DNA of 64,000 bases from Protopterus annectens (lineage: Eukaryota; Chordata; Ceratodontiformes; Protopteridae): positions 821,569,688 through 821,633,687 of the forward strand of contig NC_056750.1 of assembly GCF_019279795.1 (NCBI RefSeq). Reading direction: 5' to 3'. Shown piece after piece: positions 54,268 to 64,000 of this stretch. The position numbers and the translations under genes are program-made. The notes beneath the pieces are model-generated. The model was not told the origin of the DNA. It ran no database searches and was given only the letters and a program-made list of their open reading frames with translations. Position 1 is the first letter of the stretch. The number at the start of each line of letters is the position of its first letter.

Positions 54268-54421
54268 GAAAAGACTGAGGAAATGACGTCGGTCATGCGC
54301 TTTTGTACCCTGACGTCCTGATGTCAGTTTTAAGCGCCTTGACCGACGTCAGCCTAATACTTTGGTATTCGGGCCGACCGAGGACAGCGGACTACCCATA
54401 TGTAAGGACTGCAGCAATGTG
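54268..54421. repeat. DIRS right inverted terminal repeat
   Basis: Partner of 48,996-49,149. The unique right-end extension runs on to 54,464. Confidence 0.93.
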
Positions 54422-54464
54422 GATCTTCGAACATCTACATTTATGGTAGGTACAAAACTGTACT

Positions 54465-54717
54465 TTTTGACTACTAGATGGTAGTCTTTACCCAGCTCTA
54501 ATTTCTTCTCTCACTTTTTTACTGCTTACTATAATTAATACTCCATAGTATCTCACTCTTCTCTTTTTCATCTCACATATACTAGTCCTTTTCTTCCTAA
54601 AGCCTCTCTATTTTCCTTTTCTTACAACATCCACATAACCCTGCCTCTACCACCCTTACTTACCTTCCCCTGTACTTACATTCTACTATACTGATTGCTT
54701 TTTCTCACCATCCTGCT
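54465..54717. other. No gene seen; C/T-rich flank of DIRS
   Basis: C/T-rich sequence leading into the shared L2 5' block; probably the 5' region of L2 copy B. Confidence 0.4.
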
Positions 54718-55323
54718 GTGTCTTTCCTCCTTCAGGTCTGCCCCACTTCGTTCACCCTGCAGGCTCACTCTGCTCCCCTATCCTATTCCCAATTCCCACC
54801 CACCCCCAGTACACTTACATTTATCCTAACCCTGTTTTTCCTTCGCTTCCCTTCTGACCAATCCCATTTCTACTCCTCCCCCTCCCAGCACTCATCATGT
54901 AACTAATCCCTTCCCCTTCTCAACCTTTTACCTTCCTGTTCTTATAGCCATACTTATCTCCCTTTCTCTTAACTCACAGCCATACTCCCCCCTTTCTCTT
55001 AAACACTCCCCCTAATTTCCTACTACTACCTTTAAACTTAACTTACTCCTATCAATTATGACATCTCCATGGCCATAGACTCTTCTCATCTCCTCTATAA
55101 GCATTCTGCTCCTAATAACTGTCTGTAATGCTACCTCCTATTCCTATTACAAACTATTCCCCCCTCCTTTCCCCCCCACCTCTACTGCCCTCCCCCATCC
55201 CCACCCCTTCACATCCCATTTTCACAACATATCACCCTGTCTAATTCAGTCAAACCCACTTCACTATTTTAAACTAAAGCTTCTAGCCTACTCAGTTAAG
55301 TATCATACACCCCAAGCAAAAAA

Positions 55324-55889
55324 GTGTTCTTCCCACAAACTACTAGTAGCAATTCAAAGGTCCTGCTCCCTTCTTCCTCTAACTGGCTTTTCCTAGCAGG
55401 AGACATTCACCCCAACCCCGGGCCTAAGACTAGTACTAATCTCACTCCCCCTGCCTCACCTAACACTACCAACCATAAATACCTCAAGCTATTTACCATT
55501 AATGCCCAAAGTGTAAAAAACAAAATAGCACTCTTCCATGCTTGGCTAAACCAGACTCTTCCAGATATAGTAGCAGTCTCAGAGACATGGCTAAAACCCA
55601 ACATTACTGACACTGACACTGACATCTTACGCCCTGGCTTTCAAGCACTCAGATGTGACCGTCAAAACAAAAATGGAGGAGGTGTAGCCTTAATTTATAC
55701 TGGCCTACTGAACCTTAGCCCTTACCAGAACATGATTCCACAGTTTAACAACACTGAAATAGTCATAGGAATACTCAAAATGAATAACTTTAAAAGTATT
55801 TGTGTTACAGCCATCTATATCCCCCCTGGAAATAATACCTCCACTCTAGAAAACATTCTACTATGGGCCTCAACTAATGTTAAACTTAA
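55324..55889 (+). pseudogene. L2 copy B endonuclease, first half
   Basis: Frame starting MFFPQTTSSN. SNWLFLAGDIHPNPGPK carries the 2A-like motif at 55,399-55,425. Then LFTINAQSVKNKIALFHAWL, IVAVSETWLKPN, CDRQNKNGGGVALIYTG and CVTAIYIPPGNN: the N-terminal endonuclease blocks, with the catalytic Glu in SETW. The frame enters the insertion at NVKLK (55,875-55,889) and is then foreign. Confidence 0.87.
55875..55889. repeat. Target-site duplication, left (palindromic PLE insert)
   Basis: TAATGTTAAACTTAA, identical to 57,761-57,775. Confidence 0.93.
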
Positions 55890-55986
55890 AAGTAAAATCA
55901 AGTTGGAGGTTGCAAGAGCAAAACAGGTCCAAAAAATGAAGAGTATCTCAAGACCAACTATATAAAAAGAATGAATATTTATTTGA

Positions 55987-56026
55987 AGATGAGCGCTTTC
56001 ACTGTTAACACAGCTTCTTCAGATCT
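55987..56026 (-). ncRNA. Hammerhead-ribozyme-like motif, left arm of palindrome
   Basis: Exact reverse complement of 57,554-57,593, with the same core boxes and stem. Both arms are therefore potentially able to make the motif from opposite strands. Confidence 0.6.
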
Positions 56027-57013
56027 ATGTTAAAATAAATAAAAACTTAAAATGGTTCTTTTATATGATCACCTCTAGTGGTCAAACAGGTAATTACAAT
56101 AAAGAAAACATAAACTGATTCTTTTGTATGATCACCTCTAGTGGTCAAACAAATAATTACAATGAGGATACATATAATGAATAACAAATTGGATATACAT
56201 CATAAAATCACAAATCAAATATATATTAAATGCTCAAACAATGCCTGTCCTGAAGATACAGAAAATCCCAGTCAACTACATTTCCAAATGAAATGACATG
56301 AAAAATATATATATATGACCTATATGAGAAATATCATGAATAAAAGTGAGTGTTGAAGGGGGGGGGGGGGAGAAAAAAGCTAAATTATCTAGTGGTCAAA
56401 CAAGTAATTACAATGAAAAGAACATAAACTGGTCCTATTGTATGATCACCTCTAGTGGTCAAACAAGTAAATACAATAAGAATGCATGTGATGAATAACC
56501 AGTTGAATATACAAAATATATGTCCTGAAATCACAAATCAAATGAATATTAAATGCACAAACAATACCTATCCTAAGGATACAAAAAATCCTAGTCAACT
56601 ACATTTCCAAATGGAATGACATGAAAAATATCAGACCTATGTGAGAAATGTCATAAATGAAAGTGAGTATTATGTGACATTTCTCACACAGGTCCGATAT
56701 TTTTCATGTCATTCCATTTGGAAATGTAGTTGACTAGGATTTTTTGTATCCTTATTGTATGATCACCACTAGAGGTGATCATACAATAGAACCAGTTTAT
56801 GTTCTTTTCATTGTAATTACTTGTTTGACCACTAGAGAATTTAGCTTTTAGCTCCCCCCCCCCCTTCAACACTCACTTTTATTCATGATATTTCTCATAT
56901 AGGTCATATATATATGTTTCATGTCATTTCATTTGGAAATGTAGTTGACTGGGATTTTCTGTATCTTCAGGACAGGCATTGTTTGAGCATTTAATATCTA
57001 TTTGATTTGTGAT

Positions 57014-57367
57014 AGGGTTTCCACCTTCGTTCACGGCTAAAACCGGAGCAAAGCCACGCCCCTCGCGTCACAAGTAACCCTGCCCACCCCACCCCCTCTC
57101 CCGCCAACATACCGCCTATTTTGTGATGTCACGACAGCATCACTCAACGGGAATGCCCTCTTTTTTCGTTCCCGCCGCCTGCGTTTGGCTGAGTTACTAT
57201 GCTTTTCTGTAAAAAAAGCATAGTAAATCAGCCGATTTACAAACTCCGATAGTCTGTTTCCTTTTTGAAACAGAATACCGGAGTTTGTACAGTGTTTTCC
57301 GGACTACTGGAGAATCAGTTTGATTTCCTGATAGTCCGGAAAAAAAATGGAGGGGTGGCAAGCCTAT
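57014..57367. mobile_element. Hairpin-rich MITE inside the right arm
   Basis: About 355 bp absent from the left arm. It starts TAGGGTTTCCACC and ends GGTGGCAAGCCTA, imperfect terminal inverted repeats. TTGTGA flanks both sides and the left arm shows the empty site. It contains three successive hairpins: 57,187-57,206/57,211-57,233, 57,241-57,260/57,267-57,286 and 57,295-57,306/57,332-57,343. Higher G/C than its surroundings. The superfamily is not recognised. Confidence 0.75.
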
Positions 57368-57553
57368 TGTGATTTTATGATGTATATCCAATTTGTTATT
57401 CATTATATGTATCCTCATTGTAATTATTTGTTTGACCACTAGAGGTGATCATACAAAAGAATCAGTTTATGTTTTCTTTATTGTAATTACCTGTTTGACC
57501 ACTAGAGGTGATCATATAAAAGAACCATTTTAAGTTTTTATTTATTTTAACTT

Positions 57554-57593
57554 AGATCTGAAGAAGCTGTGTTAACAGTGAAAGCGCTCATCT
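57554..57593 (+). ncRNA. Hammerhead-ribozyme-like motif, right arm of palindrome
   Basis: AGAT, CTGAAGA, A-G, CTGT, loop GTTA, ACAG, T, GAAA, GCGC, TC, ATCT. AGAT and ATCT pair as stem I; CTGT/ACAG as stem II; GCGC is a self-complementary stem III that could pair between two molecules; CTC before ATCT fits an NUH cleavage triplet. CTGAAGA fits the core CUGANGA, where the fifth base is free. Small hammerheads with minimal stem III that cleave as dimers are known from PLEs. The unpaired G in stem II is unusual. This is the best of the five motifs here. Confidence 0.65.
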
Positions 57594-57760
57594 TCAAATA
57601 AGTATTCATTCTTTTTATATAGTTGGTCTTGAGATACTCTTCATTTTTTGGACCTGTTTTGCTCCTGCAACCTCCAACTTGATTTTACTTCTAAGTGTTT
57701 TTTAAACTGGATGACAGGTAGCATTCATCTGGTGTATTCAGTGGTGTGCTGTTTTAAGTT

Positions 57761-57775
57761 TAATGTTAAACTTAA
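57761..57775. repeat. Target-site duplication, right (palindromic PLE insert)
   Basis: TAATGTTAAACTTAA, identical to 55,875-55,889. Confidence 0.93.
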
Positions 57776-58400
57776 GACATATATATTAGGTGATGTTAAT
57801 TCTATTCCAGTCAATGTTCACAACAATAATTTCTCCTTATCTATCAATCTATTTAATTTCACTCAATTAACAAATAGCATTACCAGACTTAATAGGAACA
57901 ACCCCCCAGGATCCACACTAGACTAGATCTTAGTCTCTCACCCTAACAAGATTTCACACTCTGGTATCTTACCTGACACCTTGAGTGACCATCTCCCTGC
58001 CTTCATTCACCGAGCAACCCATTCCTCCCCTCACCAGCACCAATATACCCACACTTGTAATCTTACAAACTTTAACTCTTCTATAGTCTCTGAAATCCTG
58101 CAAATAACAAACTGGGACAATCTATAAACTCTTCCCCTTGATAAAGCCATATACTTCTTTAATACAACCTTCCTAGACATCCTAAACACCCAAGCCCCAC
58201 CTAGAATAAAACGAATAAAACCCAACTCTGCCCCATGGCAAACTAAAGACACTAAAACACTTATGCAACAAAGAGACAAGACCTGGAAACTTTTCAACCA
58301 AAATAAACACCCTAATACCCTTCTTAAATATAAGCAACTACGCAACCTAACCAAAAAGCATATTACAAAAGACAAAGAATCTTATTACACTAAACTATAG
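57776..58400 (+). pseudogene. L2 copy B endonuclease, second half and linker
   Basis: Resumes after the duplication NVKLK with TYILGDVNSIPVN (GDFN block, here GDVN), LTNSITRLNRNNPPGSTLD, a stop, then in the same frame ILVSHPNKI, LPDTLSDHLPAFIH (SDH block) and the linker (PWQTKDTKTLMQQRDKTWKL). Removing the insert restores one reading frame with the first half, direct proof of insertion. Confidence 0.85.
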
Positions 58401-58699
58401 TCTACTCATTCAAAAAATCCCCAAAAATTCTGGAACTCATCAACTCTCTTCTGCATCAAGGTACCAAAACCAATCCTTGTCCTGATAACAATAAAACAGA
58501 CACAGAAATTGCCATCCTATTCAACACCTTCTTTACCAACTCCATAGCTGAACTCACAAAGACCTTCCCCAATCACATCTCGTCCCCCTCACTCAATCCC
58601 ACTTCCCCATCCCCTACTCAACCTTCCACTCCCAATCCCACTTCCCTTTCCTTTACTCAACCTTCCTCTCCCAACCCTCCCCTCACATTTTATCTAAAA

Positions 58700-60250
58700 T
58701 CCACCTCCAACTCTTCCATCTAAAAGCTTCTCTCCAGACTTAAGCCATGCTCCATCGCCCCTGACTACATCCCCTCTCTCTTTCTAAAGCTTGCTGCAGA
58801 TGGTGTCACCATCCCCATCAGCATTCTTATTAATAGATCCATACAGGAATCTTATGTCCCCAAATTGTGGCATTCTGCCTTTATCCTACCCCCCACAAAG
58901 GAGGCAAGAACAACATCATCATCTTAAACTTCCGACCAATAGCCATTCTCTCCTCAATCTCAAAATTTCTTGAAAAATGCATCCACCATGTCCTTCCTCA
59001 TTAATTATCATCTCCTCACCCCTACCAAACATGGCTTCCGTCCTGGCCATAGTACAATAACTGCTCTCCTCTCTTTTTTAGACACAGTAAACCATGCTCG
59101 TGACTCTGGAGAAATTGTATCCACAGTCCTTCTAGATCTATCCAAGGCATTTGACACCGTCTCCCATACCCACCTTCTGACTCACATTTCTAATCTCAAT
59201 CTCTCTCAAAATTCCCCTACCTGGTTTAATAGTTATCTCTCAGACAGATACCAGGCTGTAAAATGGCAAACTGGTACCTCAACCTTCCTACCTACCCCAA
59301 CCGGGGTTCCCCAGGGGTCCATACGCGGTCCTATGCTCTTTAATGTATTTATCAATGATTTCCATGCTGCCGTTCCTAACACTAAAATAGTGCAATATGC
59401 AGATGACTCTACTTTAGTCTGCTCTGCTCTTACTCTTCCTGAGCTCCAGGCAAAAGCCCAAATTGCATTTACAACTACTGAGAACTGGATGCTTCAAAAC
59501 CACCTCTCCCTTAATGCAAATAAATCCAAAATACTACTATTCTCTTCCTCAACCCCCCCCCTTGACAAACAATCCTTCAACATCATCAGCCATGCCAACT
59601 CCACTACAGAAGTTGTCCCTTTTGCTAAAATCCTAGTGGTTACTATTAACACCTGAAATTCGATACCCATATCCAACTAAATATTAAAAAACCCATCTAA
59701 AACTTGGTATGTTATACAGAAACTTGCACTTTATCTCTCCTTCTACAAGACAAACTCTCGCCACTACCTACTTACTACCATCACTATTGTATGGGGCTCC
59801 ACTACTAACCAATCTTTCTTCCTCCATCTCTTCAAAACTAGAAATCTGTTACAACAAAATCTCTAAATTTGCTACTAAATCCAAACACTCCTCCCACCAT
59901 TGTACCTCTCCACACATGCTAAATTGGCTAGAGCTTCGCAACTACCTTGAATACCTCAAACTCACTACTGCCCACAAATGAATCTTTAAACCTACTGCAT
60001 GCCCTGCTCTAACAAATATATTACCATTTTACACTCTATACAGACCCCCTAAGATCTGCCTAACAAAATCTACTTTCTGCATACAAACCAAAACATCCCA
60101 CTGGCCAGTTTCTGCTATCCTACTCCTTAGCAAAAAATGGAATTCTCTCCCACCCTTGCTAAGAATCACTAAAAACTTTGAACACTTCATATCCCAGCTC
60201 CATTCCTACCTCTCCCATAATTGGAAATGTAATTGCACTCTTCCTACATA
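58700..60250 (+). pseudogene. L2 copy B reverse transcriptase
   Basis: Early RT sequence (KLRPCSIAPDYIPSLFLK-like, PLWHSAFIL, FRPIAILSSISKFLEKC) is split over frames. The frame 58,970-59,656 carries TKHGFRPGHSTITALLSF, TVLLDLSKAFDTVSHTHLL, TGVPQGSIRGPMLFNVFIND, VQYADDSTLVCSA (YADD at 59,396-59,407) and LNANKSKILLF. Then 59,709-59,981 carries the thumb (LYRNLHFISPSTRQTLATTY). The usual SILGP is SIRGP. The catalytic core is intact; the ORF is not. Confidence 0.86.
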
Positions 60251-60992
60251 ATCCTACTAATATTGCCTATACATGTACTTCCACATTATGCTGTTTTCCG
60301 CAACAGCTGCCCAGCTCTGAATATAACGTAATATAAGTTCAAAACCTTGAATGTATATAATGTAAATACTGTGCATAGCTTTCTATCTCCACTCTGTCTC
60401 TCTATTTTGGAATATTTCTCTCTTCCACCTATACAAAAGGTTGATACTAACAGTTGATACTAACTAGCTAAGAAGTGTGTACACCCCTTTTACTACTAAA
60501 CTACAGCCTCTTTCTCCACTGTATATCTGTCTCTCTCTGATTACCCCAGAATCTTTCTCTAATAAACAACTGAATCTTATTTACTGCTCAGCTGCTTCTC
60601 TCTGCTTCCACCATAATATTGTATGTATACATACTACACTTTGTACTCTCCACCTTTATTTCCTCCCCTATTCAGCAAAAACCTATATTCACTACTAACC
60701 TGCAAATATCAGTCTTTGCAACTACTTATAGAAGTTTTACAAATTGATAGTTATTACTTTGTTTTGATTTTCCTGCTACATCTGTGCAAACATATGCTGT
60801 GCAAATCGGTCTCTAACCAACTATGTATGTTATGACCTGCATGCAAATGCTTGTCTAACTATGTATGTATGTCATGAATTGCATTTATGTTTTTATTTTT
60901 TTCTTGTTTGCATTTGTAATTTGCTATATCTCATCATATTATTTTATGCTTGTTTTATAAAATTATATAATTCCATGATTAACTGTGTGTAA

Positions 60993-61085
60993 TACGGAGC
61001 TTTTCTCCCCGGGCCTCCACTGAAAACAGGCTCCTTGAACCCAGTGGACCTCCCCAGTTATCAAACTGGAAATAAATAAATAAAT
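60993..61085 (+). repeat. L2-like 3' end, copy B
   Basis: GGAGCTTTTCTCCCCGGGCC, CTCCACTGAAAACAGG and a final AAATAAATAAATAAATA. It has the same core as at 26,221 and 46,197, but an added middle block (CTTGAACCCAGTGG). Confidence 0.85.
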
Positions 61086-62300
61086 ACTACTGTCTGGATC
61101 TGGCCAGCATGTTCTTTTGGCAGTCGTCTTGTAGTGCCCTAGGTACAGTAATGCCTTTGACAGGGCCACGTGCGGATAACTGCCATGCCAACAGTTATGC
61201 ACTTCAGTTACACCCACTACTCTGCCACTGACATACCTGGAAGTCACAGTGCTATTTGGAATATACTACACATATTAGTGACATCTTGAAGGATGTGTAG
61301 CAGAGGTGTCACGGCTTTTGTGAATATAAGTGCTTTTTGGTACTGCTGCCAGTGATCACTCAATAATCCTTTTTTCTTATGTTTGCTTTTACATATAATG
61401 GACATGCCTGCACAGTTGAATGCACTCTGTACCCACACCCATAACTCTCAACCTCTGACAGCAAGACATCCGAACAAGGACAGAAATAAAAGTGGAACAA
61501 AGGCACAATAACAGGCATGTGTTGTAGATATCACCCTTACATACTCAGAAAGTTGGTAGGGTGAGGAGTTTGCAGTATCAGGAATTGCCTGAAGGTTATG
61601 TAGTCCGAAACAGTAATGTCTGTCACTATTTTGTAATATCACTCTTCAATTATATGTAACTAAATTGCCATAAAAACACAAGTTTACATAGAAAGGATGA
61701 AACCTCTAGCCAAACACTTGGACAACCTGCCAAAAAATGTACAGGTGAGAGGTATGCCCACACAAGGATATCACATCTCAGGTTAGAAAAACACCACACA
61801 AGCAGGAGATCCCCAGCCAGTATATTACAAGGTTGCTGGACTGTTCACACAGCTGTGTCATACTAAACTGGCTGTAGCCATACCTCAGAAATGGCCTTGT
61901 TGGGCAAGAATTTACATAGCTGCCCTCATAATATTGCTGTATGCATCATACAATTAGTATTCCTCTGGTAAAGCGCTGTGATGATCTGAGGATGTCTGGC
62001 ACTAGGTAATGACACAATACCTTGCAGTCTCAGACTACAGATATGTCAGAAAATGCCTTCTAAACAAAATGTATACCCTGAGGAATGTCCTGTGTACACC
62101 TGAGAAGTATGGCCATAGCACACAAAACTATGGACGGGAGTACATCTATCGCTGGAATGGAGTCCCACTCTAACTATATTAAGTCAGACTGGGCATGCTT
62201 CTGCACATTAAATCACAGGACATGTTGAAAGCCACATCGAAATATATGACTGCATTGTGTATATATGTCTGTGCATACAGACAGCTATGTACACTTTAAT
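61086..62300. other. No gene seen
   Basis: About 1.2 kb of single-copy-looking sequence. Small frames on the minus strand (60,963-61,247, 61,448-61,642) have no recognisable motif. Confidence 0.5.
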
Positions 62301-62308
62301 TGTCCCCA

Positions 62309-62310
<2 letters not shown>

Positions 62311-62383
<73 letters not shown>
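62311..62383 (+). repeat. (CA)n microsatellite
   Basis: Uninterrupted CA dinucleotides of about 73 bp. Confidence 0.97.
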
Positions 62384-62384
<1 letters not shown>

Positions 62385-62450
62385 AGACAGGATTACCCTC
62401 AGCTAGCTGTAGGTGGGCCATATGTGATATATCTGCATCTATTGTGTGAG

Positions 62451-62452
<2 letters not shown>

Positions 62453-62483
<31 letters not shown>
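62453..62483 (+). repeat. (AC)n microsatellite
   Basis: Uninterrupted AC run of about 30 bp followed by (AT)n. Confidence 0.96.
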
Positions 62484-62490
<7 letters not shown>

Positions 62491-62810
62491 GGGCAACAGA
62501 TAACATATGTCAACCATACACACAATACACACACATAGATGTGGGGCACTGAGAAACAGACAGTGATAAAGAGAGAGACACAGGGGGACACAGACAGAGT
62601 GAGTCACAAACATGGATACCCTGAATGGCATACAGTGATGTCCTGCTATGGACAGTGGCATACCAGTTGTAAACAGTTGCATGTGCCAGCATAAAAGGTG
62701 AGCCCCATTGTGTAACAGTACTAAGGTTGGGTTTATAATATCACATCACCTGCGCTTGTGTGTGCGTGCCTCTGTAGGTCTAAGTATTAGGAGTCTTTTC
62801 CCAGTCAGTA

Positions 62811-64000
<1,190 letters not shown>

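Larger units (their letters stand above)
48983..54464 (+). mobile_element. DIRS-type tyrosine-recombinase retrotransposon, structurally complete (5482 bp)
   Basis: Both ends are fixed by structure. The internal complementary region at 54,011-54,112 is the exact complement of the left end (48,983-49,025, 43 bp) joined to that of the right end (54,406-54,464, 59 bp). Inverted terminal repeats of about 154 bp lie at 48,996-49,149 and 54,268-54,421. Between them are ORF1 (Gag-like), RT-RNase H, a methyltransferase-like domain and a tyrosine recombinase. DIRS elements replicate via a circular DNA that the recombinase inserts, without target duplication; none is seen. ORF1 and RT-RH are open, the recombinase is frameshifted. 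Confidence 0.95.
55890..57760. mobile_element. Palindromic Penelope-type non-autonomous insertion (1871 bp)
   Basis: Two long arms in inverted orientation: left about 55,890-56,660, right about 56,670-57,692, plus 68 bp of extra 3' tail on the right (57,693-57,760). Each arm has outer sequence with a hammerhead-like motif, then two tandem modules of about 350 bp, each with a TGATCACCTCTAGTGGTCAA block. The right arm is lengthened by a 355-bp MITE. No ORF of its own. Inverted and tandem terminal repeats plus hammerheads are known for PLEs. A 15-bp duplication brackets it exactly. Confidence 0.85.
54718..61085 (+). mobile_element. L2-like LINE, copy B (interrupted)
   Basis: Same organisation as copy A: C/T-rich 5' part (CACTTCGTTCACCCTG), 2A-like motif (55,399-55,425), endonuclease, RT and 3' end (60,993-61,085, GGAGCTTTTCTCCCCGGGCC then AAATAAATAAATAAATA). 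The endonuclease is split by a 1871-bp palindromic insertion (55,890-57,760) with a 15-bp duplication. Without that insert the coding part is about 4.5 kb. It is somewhat more frameshifted than copy A. Confidence 0.87.

Noticed and set aside
58031..58375. A 114-codon minus-strand frame
   Set aside because: Antisense of the L2 copy B endonuclease-linker region, which has clear motifs on the plus strand.

Overview
This window looks like intergenic or intronic DNA from a large, repeat-rich vertebrate genome. The mix (CR1-like with an SGNH-domain ORF1, L2-like, RTE, an RLE-type LINE, Penelope with endonuclease, DIRS, Gypsy, Harbinger) is typical of non-amniote vertebrates such as lungfish, amphibians or basal ray-finned fish. 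The species cannot be fixed from sequence alone. I see no convincing host gene, tRNA gene, rRNA gene or CRISPR. Almost all coding signal is transposable-element protein, mostly broken, and several elements are nested with target-site duplications that can be read directly.

Layout. 1-476: fragment with an inverted repeat and a hammerhead-like motif. 477-5790 (minus): CR1-like LINE (ORF1 with an SGNH/esterase domain, then endonuclease), split by a 3.16-kb RTE element (2111-5265, minus; 12-bp duplication at 2099-2110 and 5266-5277). About 6.9-19.3 kb: a Penelope-like element (PLE) bounded by ~600-bp inverted arms. Each arm carries a 5S-rRNA-like segment. Its ORF is inflated by about 86 copies of an 81-bp (27-codon) repeat in three arrays, separated by duplicated pieces of the PLE itself. 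19.5-20.7 kb: 3' part of a LINE with a zinc knuckle and restriction-like endonuclease. 20.7-24.4 kb: purine-rich DNA with a 67-bp tandem repeat. 24,370-27,624 (plus): second RTE copy (13-bp duplication), itself carrying an L2 3' tail. 27.9-32.3 kb: about 68 copies of a 65-bp satellite with higher-order structure, between LINE-like linker remnants. 33.2-34.8 kb (minus): second PLE fragment. 35.0-39.0 kb: Gypsy remnant with integrase placed before RT, its right LTR split by a nearly intact CR1-like ORF2.

40.2-46.3 kb: L2-like LINE with tandem 5' monomers and a 2A-like motif. 46.5-47.6 kb: decayed Harbinger transposase. 48,983-54,464: complete DIRS retrotransposon with inverted terminal repeats and an internal complementary region that fixes both ends. 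54.7-61.1 kb: second L2-like LINE whose endonuclease ORF is split by a 1.87-kb PLE-type palindrome (55,890-57,760; 15-bp duplication), itself carrying a hairpin-rich 355-bp MITE. 61.1-64 kb: microsatellites and a complex tandem repeat running off the window.

The most unusual signals are the 5S-derived internal-promoter segment inside PLE terminal repeats, a shared hammerhead-ribozyme-like fold in PLE-type ends at several loci, and two tandem arrays (81 bp and 65 bp) that seem to have grown from retroelement coding sequence. Family assignments rest on motif reading, not on database searches.
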